DNA of 21,757 bases from JBKHBT01 sp046542255 (lineage in GTDB: Bacteria; UBP14; UBA6098; JBKHBT01), in NCBI GenBank assembly GCA_046542255.1, contig JBKHBT010000055.1:1-21757 (forward strand), written 5' to 3'. Shown one piece after another: positions 16,294 to 21,757 of this stretch. The notes below the pieces were generated by a model that saw nothing but the letters and a program-made list of their open reading frames with translations, was not told the origin of the DNA and did no database searches. The translations under genes and the position numbers were made by a program. Each line of letters begins with the position of its first letter. Position 1 is the first letter of the stretch.

Positions 16294-17918
16294 ATTTCAG
16301 TTACCCTCACCGGTAAAGGATTATCGGTTGTAGTACCATTTCCAAGCTGTCCATGATCATTCCGTCCCCATGCCCAGACTGTGCCATCGGCTTCGAGAGC
16401 CAGGTTGTGATAGAATCCTGCTGCTATCATTATGATATTGTCCAGCGGTGCAGTTCCAATTTCATTAAGGACTTGTACGGGAATTCTGCTGTCTATTGCC
16501 GGGTCATAAGCATCCGAAGAGCCGCCAGAGACGGCATTGCCCAGTTCTCCATAGGAATTTTCGCCCCATGCCCAGATTGTACCATCTTCGTGAAGTGCTA
16601 GCGTGTGATATTTTCCGGCAGAAATAGCCTTAATACTATCGAGATAACCAGCGCCAGATGGACTAACAACATATCCAGGAATTGGTTGATCGGTGAGTGC
16701 TCCATCGCCAAGTTGCCCGCGATGATTTCTTCCCCAGCATATAACATAGCCGCCATCGACAAGTGCGCAGGAATGGTTGCGGCCCGCGCTTATCTGGATG
16801 GCAATATCCAAAAAATCGCTTCCCATCGGGGCCAATACATGGACGGGAATAGCTCTATCTATTCCGATATCGAATGTATCGGATTCGCCGCCGATATTTC
16901 CATCGCCAAGCTGGCCATTGAAATTGCTTCCTGAAGCAAAAACATGCCCTCGATAGGTCAGCCAGAGCGAATGGAAGCTTCCAGCATCGACATCTAAGAC
17001 TCTTCTGAGATATCGATCTCCTGAAGGCTGCAGTGGCTGGTAGCCGATATTTCTATCGATTCCGATGCTATATTCGCCGCCGCTTCCGCCCCAGCTTCCA
17101 ATTCCAAGCTGGCCACTAAAATTATAGCCCCATGAACGGCCTGAAGAATCGAGATTGGCTGAAATCGTATGAGCAAAGCCGCATGATACTGTCTTGCCAT
17201 TATCTATCAAAGCGGCTGTTGAATCCATGCTCATAACCGGCGTCCATGATTCTGTTGTTGTCAAATTGCCGAGTTGCCCGCGGTGGTTTCTTCCCCAGCT
17301 AAAGACATTACCTGCAAAATCTACGGCCGCGGAGTGTTTTTCTCCTAATGCGAGGTAATCGATCATGCTAAGAAAACCAGTGCCTCCAAATCCAACAACC
17401 TGAGTCGGCTCCAATACATCGATTGTAGAGCCATTTCCGACCTGTCCATTAGAATTTCTTCCCCAGCTCCAGCAGGTGCCATCGAAAAGCACAAGGCCGC
17501 TGTGGGATTCACCGGCGGCGATCATTTTGACTTCATTGCATTCGCCGGGCACGATTCCCGGAACAGTAGCTGTAATAAATATATTGATCCATTGCGAATA
17601 GAACTCGCGATTCGGGACATCCTCGCCAATATTCCAGATAATATGGTAATCGCCCGGGCCGGCGACAATTCCGGTATCAGATGGTTCGATGAATGTTTCG
17701 CAGTGCAAGGTTTCGCCTCTTGTCGTGATGGGATTTGGGATTATTTGGATACTATCGCCTGTTGGAATATCGCTGATATTGTAATAGATATCCCAGAGTT
17801 GGCTGCCATCGGTTCTTTGGCCATGCCCCAGAATTTCGACATTCAGGCCGAATAAGGAAGACGTAATTATTAAAGCCAGTGCAAAAACGATACTTTTTTT
17901 TATAAAAATTATCCCCAA
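16287..17918 (-). CDS. Secreted RCC1-repeat protein, seven-bladed propeller
   Basis: 543 residues if started at TTG 17918. A signal peptide (IVFALALIITSSLFG) leads to an N-terminal beta-domain (~25-125: WDIYYNISDIPTGDSIQI, GDYHIIWNIGEDV) of a type often attached to secreted proteins in Fibrobacter-like bacteria. From ~130 there are seven RCC1 units, each with 'AAGxxHxxAL..DGTVWAWGRNxxGQLGNG': ESHS, EKHS, FAHT, SFHS, NHSC, KYHT and FYHN in turn. Seven units close one propeller, as in eukaryotic RCC1. There is no sorting tail after the last blade. The start is uncertain: TTG has only GGA 8 nt upstream, whereas GGGGA (17916-17912) lies 8 nt before an in-frame ATA at 17903 that would give the signal peptide starting xKKSIVFAL. 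A promoter at 17986-17958 precedes it. It probably works with the giant protein whose start it overlaps. Confidence 0.92.
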   Translation of the reverse strand: MGIIFIKKSIVFALALIITSSLFGLNVEILGHGQRTDGSQLWDIYYNISDIPTGDSIQIIPNPITTRGETLHCETFIEPSDTGIVAGPGDYHIIWNIGEDVPNREFYSQWINIFITATVPGIVPGECNEVKMIAAGESHSGLVLFDGTCWSWGRNSNGQVGNGSTIDVLEPTQVVGFGGTGFLSMIDYLALGEKHSAAVDFAGNVFSWGRNHRGQLGNLTTTESWTPVMSMDSTAALIDNGKTVSCGFAHTISANLDSSGRSWGYNFSGQLGIGSWGGSGGEYSIGIDRNIGYQPLQPSGDRYLRRVLDVDAGSFHSLWLTYRGHVFASGSNFNGQLGDGNIGGESDTFDIGIDRAIPVHVLAPMGSDFLDIAIQISAGRNHSCALVDGGYVICWGRNHRGQLGDGALTDQPIPGYVVSPSGAGYLDSIKAISAGKYHTLALHEDGTIWAWGENSYGELGNAVSGGSSDAYDPAIDSRIPVQVLNEIGTAPLDNIIMIAAGFYHNLALEADGTVWAWGRNDHGQLGNGTTTDNPLPVRVTEIW

Positions 17919-17957
17919 GATTAGTTTCCAGTGTTTAAATTCTCAAGCATTTAGATA

Positions 17958-17986
17958 ATTATAATGAAAATTTTCTTTTTTTTCAA
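17958..17986 (-). promoter_or_regulatory. Promoter of the RCC1 / giant-protein operon
   Basis: On the minus strand TTGAAA (17986-17981, 4 of 6) is followed after exactly 17 nt by a perfect TATAAT (17963-17958). Transcription would begin near 17951, about 33 nt before the TTG at 17918. It diverges from the ornithine aminotransferase promoters; the 302-nt region 17919-18220 is very AT-rich and holds these promoters and nothing else I recognise. Confidence 0.75.
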
Positions 17987-18069
17987 TTAATATAAGTGAA
18001 AATTAAGGTTTTTTACTTAATATAGAAAATATTTTTAATCAGGTTTTGTCTCTAATATAAATAAATCAC

Positions 18070-18098
18070 TTGACATCCACAATGCATAATACCATTAT
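18070..18098 (+). promoter_or_regulatory. Upstream tandem promoter (P1) of the ornithine aminotransferase gene
   Basis: TTGACA (18070-18075, perfect) and CATTAT (18093-18098, 4 of 6) are 17 nt apart. It would give a ~115-nt leader. It is weaker than P2 in its -10 box. Confidence 0.55.
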
Positions 18099-18138
18099 TC
18101 CCTTACAATCTTTCCTCTTTCACGGAGGTTGTGCGGTC

Positions 18139-18167
18139 TTGACAGCAATGGCTGATCCCGCTCTAAT
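18139..18167 (+). promoter_or_regulatory. Proximal tandem promoter (P2) of the ornithine aminotransferase gene
   Basis: TTGACA (18139-18144, perfect) and TCTAAT (18162-18167, 5 of 6) are 17 nt apart. Transcription would begin near 18174, about 47 nt before the ATG at 18221. It is close to consensus and the likely main promoter. Confidence 0.75.
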
Positions 18168-18220
18168 AGGCAAGGATGAATCATTATTGTTTCATTCTGC
18201 AAAAAATATCTGGAGGTCTG

Positions 18221-19459
18221 ATGCTTAAATACGGAAAAACATCCACCAAAGAATCGATGCGCCTTGAAAATGAATATGGTGCACATAATTATCACCCATT
18301 ACCAATAGTTATTGCAAAGGGTGAAGGTGTTAATGTTTGGGATCCCGAAGGCAAGAAATATATGGATTTTCTTTCCGCTTATAGTGCTGTTAATCAGGGC
18401 CATTGCCACCCACATATTATAAAAGCACTCAATGAGCAGGCTGAAACACTTACGCTTACAAGCCGTGCTTTTTACAATAATAGGCTCGGTGAATTTGAGA
18501 AATTTACTACCGAATTTTTTGGCTATGAAATGATGCTTCCAATGAATACCGGTGCAGAAGGTGTCGAGACTGCAATGAAAATCGCCAGAAGATGGGGACA
18601 CGATACAAAAGGAATCCCGGAAAATGAAGGTATCATCGTAACTGCTGAAGGCAATTTCCATGGAAGAACTATCACGATTATTTCTTTTAGCACAGATCCA
18701 ACTTGTAGAAGAGCTTTTGGGCCATATACTCCGGGCTTCGAGCATGTACCATATAATGATATTCCAGCACTTGAGAAGCTATTCGAAGAAAAAGGCGAGA
18801 AAATCGCAGCCTTCCTTATCGAACCAATTCAGGGCGAAGCCGGTGTCAATGTACCCGATGATGGATATCTCAAAAAGGCATACGATCTATGCAAAAAACA
18901 CAATATCCTCATGATTGCCGATGAAATCCAAACAGGTATCGCTCGCACAGGTAAACTTCTCTGCCAGGAACACGATGGTGTTAAGGCCGATATGGTAATT
19001 CTCGGCAAAGCTCTTTCTGGCGGCGTCTTCCCGATTTCGGCTGTATTGACATCCAAAGATATTATGATGCTGATTAAACCGGGCGAACATGGAAGCACCT
19101 ATGGCGGAAATCCTCTGGCCTGTGCTGTTGGCAAGGCAGCTCTCGAGGTGATTCGCGATGAAAATATGACAGAAAGAGCGGTTACATTAGGCAAGAGATT
19201 CCGTGACGGCCTTAAGAAAATTAAATCTCCATTTATCAAATTAATCCGTGGAAAAGGCCTTCTCAATGCTGTCATCATCAAACCGCAAAATGATGTCGAA
19301 GCATGGGATGTATGTGTGAAAATGAAAGAAAATGGATTACTTGCCAAACCAACACATGAGCATATTATCAGATTTGCACCACCATTGGTTATCACAGAAG
19401 AGCAAATCGATGAAGCTCTCGAGATTATCGAGAAGACACTGAAACAGATGGAAAAATAG
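18221..19459 (+). CDS. rocD: Ornithine aminotransferase (ornithine-oxo-acid transaminase)
   Basis: 412 residues. This PLP enzyme moves the delta-amino group of ornithine to 2-oxoglutarate, giving glutamate semialdehyde (which cyclises to pyrroline-5-carboxylate) and linking arginine/ornithine with proline and glutamate. Class III aminotransferase motifs are intact: YGAHNYHPLPIVI near the start, typical of this branch; the cofactor-binding DEIQTGIARTG with D234; and LGKALSGG with the Schiff-base K263. EPIQGEAGV and GSTYGGNPLACAV also match. The ATG at 18221 has TGGAGGT (18211-18217) 3 nt upstream and gives the usual length; an ATG 45 nt earlier lacks such a site and adds unrelated residues. 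It stands alone between tandem promoters and a terminator, so it is monocistronic. Related acetylornithine or GABA transaminases are less likely given the N-terminal motif. Confidence 0.93.
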   Translation: MLKYGKTSTKESMRLENEYGAHNYHPLPIVIAKGEGVNVWDPEGKKYMDFLSAYSAVNQGHCHPHIIKALNEQAETLTLTSRAFYNNRLGEFEKFTTEFFGYEMMLPMNTGAEGVETAMKIARRWGHDTKGIPENEGIIVTAEGNFHGRTITIISFSTDPTCRRAFGPYTPGFEHVPYNDIPALEKLFEEKGEKIAAFLIEPIQGEAGVNVPDDGYLKKAYDLCKKHNILMIADEIQTGIARTGKLLCQEHDGVKADMVILGKALSGGVFPISAVLTSKDIMMLIKPGEHGSTYGGNPLACAVGKAALEVIRDENMTERAVTLGKRFRDGLKKIKSPFIKLIRGKGLLNAVIIKPQNDVEAWDVCVKMKENGLLAKPTHEHIIRFAPPLVITEEQIDEALEIIEKTLKQMEK

Positions 19460-19521
19460 TTTCCTAGAGTCTGGATATTGCTGAAATATTGCATGTATTC
19501 AGATTAAATAAATCAAGATTG

Positions 19522-19560
19522 AAGCTCCATTTTATAGGTTAATTGAAATGGAGCTTTTTT
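19522..19560 (+). terminator. Rho-independent terminator after ornithine aminotransferase
   Basis: AAGCTCCATTT (19522-19532) pairs perfectly with AAATGGAGCTT (19546-19556): 11 bp around a 13-nt loop, followed by a T-run through 19560. It lies ~60 nt after the stop codon and ends the transcript. Confidence 0.88.
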
Positions 19561-19700
19561 ATGTTTAATTTGATTAGCACCTGCCTTTCAAATTGGTTTT
19601 GGATTTATAATAGCATAGCTTTAGTGAAATAAGAAAACACTTTACTGATTTTCCAAAAACCAATAAAGTACTCAAGGATTACTCATTTCATACCGACAAA

Positions 19701-19729
19701 TTGATTAGTAATGAGAAAAGGTTTCTAAC
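19701..19729 (+). promoter_or_regulatory. Weak candidate promoter of the chemoreceptor gene
   Basis: TTGATT (19701-19706, 4 of 6) and TCTAAC (19724-19729, 4 of 6) are 17 nt apart; transcription would begin near 19736. A perfect TATAAT at 19606-19611 lacks a good -35 box at the right distance. Apart from the terminator, the 311-nt gap 19460-19770 shows nothing else. No sigma28-type motif was seen. Confidence 0.3.
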
Positions 19730-19770
19730 AAGAAATTTGCCAGGTATTTTCTAATCAAGGAGGGAGTTAT

Positions 19771-21757
19771 ATGGCATTTCTAGACAATATTAGATTTAAG
19801 CCCAAGATGTTAGGGCTATTTCTGATTATCGGGCTTGTGCCGCTGCTTATCGTAGCTTTTGTGAGTATCAATAATTCACAAAATGCTATGATGGATCAGT
19901 CATTCGATAAGCTCGAAGTTACAAGGACATTGAAGATGAGAAACATTCAGGATTACTTCCATGAAATCGAACAAAATATCGATGTCTATGCGAAGAATTC
20001 TGCGGTGGTACAGTCTATGCTTCGGTTTGATAATGCATTTACTCAGTATGGAGCCAATAGTACTGAATTCGAAAAATGGGACAATCATCATGGGACAAAA
20101 TTAGCTGGATATGTTAAAACTTATGAGTTATACGATCTTTTTCTTATAAGTAACGATGGCGATGTTGTCTATACTGCTGCAAGAGAGTCGGATTTTGGAG
20201 AGAATTTGGAAAGAGGCAAATTATCAGATTCGCCTCTTGCAAAGGCATATCAAAAAGGCAAAGATGGCTTTGCATTCATCGATTTTGAATGGTATGATGT
20301 ATCAGACGAGCCAGCAGCCTTCATGTCAACGCCTATTCATGATTCTGAAGGTGATTTAGCCGGAGTTTTGATATATCAGGTTCCGGTCGATAAGATAAAT
20401 GGCTTGATGCAGGATAGAACCGGAATGGGCGAAACAGGCGAAACATATCTCGTTGGCCCCGATAAGAGAATGAGAAGCGATTCTTATCTCGACCCAGAAG
20501 GACATTCTATTGAGGCATCATTTGCTGGAACAGTAGCCCAAAATGGAGTCGATACCAAAGCATCGAGGGAAGCTCTCGCCGGCCAGCATGATACAAAAGT
20601 AATTGAAGACTACAATGGCAATAAGGTACTTTCATCTTATGCGCCAATGGAGCTTCCAGGCGGAGTTAAGTATGCTTGCATAGCCGAAATCGACCTTGCC
20701 GAAGTTCAGGCGCCTGTTAAAGCCATGCAAAAAAACATACTCATTATTGGGTTGATTATAGCTGGCCTGGTCGCAGCATTCGCAATCTATTTCGCAAATG
20801 GTATGGCCGGTATCATGAACTTTATGGCCGAAGGTGCTAAAAGATTGGCTCTGGGCGATGCCGAACTTGAAGGCATGGATAAAAAGAGAATTCAGCATGT
20901 CAATGAGCAAAAGGATGAAATTGGCGATATTGGCAGAGGATTCTCAGATATTATTGGATATCTCAAAGAGACTACTGATGCCGCAGTAGCTATTGGCAGT
21001 GGTGATCTCGAAGTCGATATAAAACCTAGAAGTGACCTGGATAATCTTAGCCATGCTATGATAGGTATGCGCGATAGCATAAAAGAAGAGCAATATAAAA
21101 TGGCAAATATGCTAGATAGCATAGGCGCACCTTTCTTCACTACCGATGAAAATCTTGTTGTGCAATCTGCAAATGATAGCGTCCTCAAGGCATTGGGCTA
21201 TTCAAAGGATGAAGTAGTAGGAAAAATGTCATGTGCCGATATGTGTAAAACAGAAGTCTGTAATACGCCTGAATGTACCATTAAAAAAGCGATGGCATCC
21301 GGCGATATTGTCCCGGGCGAAGTTACTGCTAAAACAAGAGATGGCAAGCCTTTGCCAATTCAGGCAGTTACATCGGGCTTATTTGATGAAGGTGGCAAAC
21401 CATATGGCGGTATGGAAATCTTAACAGACCAGACAATGCAGAAAGAAACACTTAATGAAGTCGCCAGGCTAATAAGAGAAGCAGCAGAAGGAAATCTCGA
21501 TGAACGCGCTAAAATGGGCAAATCCGAAGGCGACTATCGAGAACTTCTCGAAGGCGTTAATGAGATGCTCGATAATATCGTCAAACCGATTCAGGAAGGC
21601 GCAGAAGTTCTCAAATTTGCTGCTGATAAAGACCTATCCAAAAGAGTCGAAGGCGATTATAAAGGACAGCTCGATGAGCTGAAGCAAAATATTAATCGAG
21701 CAATCGACAATCTTGATGGAGCTTTGCAGCAGGTTTCTAATGCGGTCGATCAGGTAT
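19771..21757 (+). CDS. Methyl-accepting-chemotaxis-type sensor: Cache-like, HAMP, Cys-motif PAS, HAMP-like repeats (3' end outside window)
   Basis: The frame is open from ATG 19771 (GGAGGGAG 19759-19766 is 4 nt upstream) to the window end: 662 residues and no stop. A membrane segment (~14-33, MLGLFLIIGLVPLLIVAFVS) is followed by a ~285-residue extracytoplasmic region with dCache-like features (DLFLISNDGDVVYTA, GFAFIDFEWYD, GEAGET-like MGETGETYLVGPDKRM), then a second membrane segment (~323-341). A HAMP domain (~342-395) and a second HAMP-like unit (GSGDLEVDI, ~410) precede a PAS domain (~447-551) with C488, C492, C497 and C502. After ~558 come further HAMP-like repeats (AAEGNLDERA, AADKDLSKRV), ending in LQQVSNAVDQV, which looks like the beginning of the signalling coiled coil. 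The chemotaxis signalling hairpin itself is not in view, so a histidine kinase or other output cannot be excluded, though the layout best fits a chemoreceptor. Confidence 0.88.
   Translation, partial: MAFLDNIRFKPKMLGLFLIIGLVPLLIVAFVSINNSQNAMMDQSFDKLEVTRTLKMRNIQDYFHEIEQNIDVYAKNSAVVQSMLRFDNAFTQYGANSTEFEKWDNHHGTKLAGYVKTYELYDLFLISNDGDVVYTAARESDFGENLERGKLSDSPLAKAYQKGKDGFAFIDFEWYDVSDEPAAFMSTPIHDSEGDLAGVLIYQVPVDKINGLMQDRTGMGETGETYLVGPDKRMRSDSYLDPEGHSIEASFAGTVAQNGVDTKASREALAGQHDTKVIEDYNGNKVLSSYAPMELPGGVKYACIAEIDLAEVQAPVKAMQKNILIIGLIIAGLVAAFAIYFANGMAGIMNFMAEGAKRLALGDAELEGMDKKRIQHVNEQKDEIGDIGRGFSDIIGYLKETTDAAVAIGSGDLEVDIKPRSDLDNLSHAMIGMRDSIKEEQYKMANMLDSIGAPFFTTDENLVVQSANDSVLKALGYSKDEVVGKMSCADMCKTEVCNTPECTIKKAMASGDIVPGEVTAKTRDGKPLPIQAVTSGLFDEGGKPYGGMEILTDQTMQKETLNEVARLIREAAEGNLDERAKMGKSEGDYRELLEGVNEMLDNIVKPIQEGAEVLKFAADKDLSKRVEGDYKGQLDELKQNINRAIDNLDGALQQVSNAVDQV

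Noticed and set aside
18100..18175. Possible tRNA-like or riboswitch fold upstream of ornithine aminotransferase
   Set aside because: Only short stems such as CCTC/GAGG are present; there is no cloverleaf, T-loop or known aptamer core, and the region is explained by promoter P2.
18299..18745. A 148-codon minus-strand frame inside the ornithine aminotransferase gene
   Set aside because: It is opposite a gene with intact catalytic motifs and shows no domain of its own; a shadow frame.
1..21757. A CRISPR array, transposon, prophage or defence system
   Set aside because: No regularly spaced repeats, transposase, integrase, phage or nuclease genes were found on either strand; the window is ordinary chromosome rich in envelope genes.

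Overview
The window looks like a chromosomal segment from an uncultured, probably anaerobic, Gram-negative bacterium of the FCB (Fibrobacterota–Chlorobiota–Bacteroidota and related candidate phyla) type. The evidence is: several secreted proteins with C-terminal sorting domains of the type IX secretion (T9SS, YPNPF / gliding-motility) kind; a PorV-like outer-membrane barrel fused to OmpA domains; large PKD-like and RCC1 surface proteins; and an [FeFe]-hydrogenase maturase (HydF), which points to fermentative or anaerobic life. Clean sigma70-type promoters (TTGACA, 17 nt, TATAAT-like) argue against a typical Bacteroidota genome. I cannot assign a phylum from sequence alone; a candidate phylum such as Cloacimonadota or a relative is a guess.

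Layout. Positions 1-537 hold the 3' end of a secreted protein with a C-terminal sorting domain, closed by a strong terminator (548-579). A secreted beta-propeller-like protein follows (594-2099), then hydF (2248-3447) without any hydE, hydG or hydrogenase gene. A promoter at 3613-3641 drives a secreted C10 (streptopain-type) cysteine peptidase carrying a beta-helix and a sorting domain (3668-5962). An intergenic region between convergent genes (5963-6333) holds a compact multi-hairpin repeat element.

Positions 6334-17918 are all on the minus strand. In the order of transcription they are: a seven-bladed RCC1 propeller protein (17918-16287) overlapping by 7 nt a 1624-residue, Cys-rich, modular surface protein (16293-11419); ndk with its own promoter and structured leader (11213-10767); a PorV-barrel/OmpA/Ig-like/OmpA fusion (10708-8111); and two paralogous exported TPR proteins (7923-7165 and 7155-6334).

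The right part is on the plus strand: an ornithine aminotransferase (18221-19459) behind two tandem consensus promoters and followed by a strong terminator, then a methyl-accepting-chemotaxis-type sensor (19771 to the window edge, no stop codon reached) with a Cache-like sensor region, HAMP, a PAS domain with a four-cysteine motif, and further HAMP-like repeats.

As a whole, most genes here build the cell envelope and surface: secreted enzymes and adhesin-like proteins, a likely outer-membrane/peptidoglycan anchor, and TPR scaffolds. hydF, ndk, ornithine aminotransferase and the sensor are housekeeping or metabolic neighbours. I saw no tRNA, rRNA, CRISPR array, transposase or phage gene, and no defence system. 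The most unusual items are the PorV-OmpA fusion, the alternating two-module architecture of the giant protein, the Cys-motif PAS domain and the multi-hairpin element.
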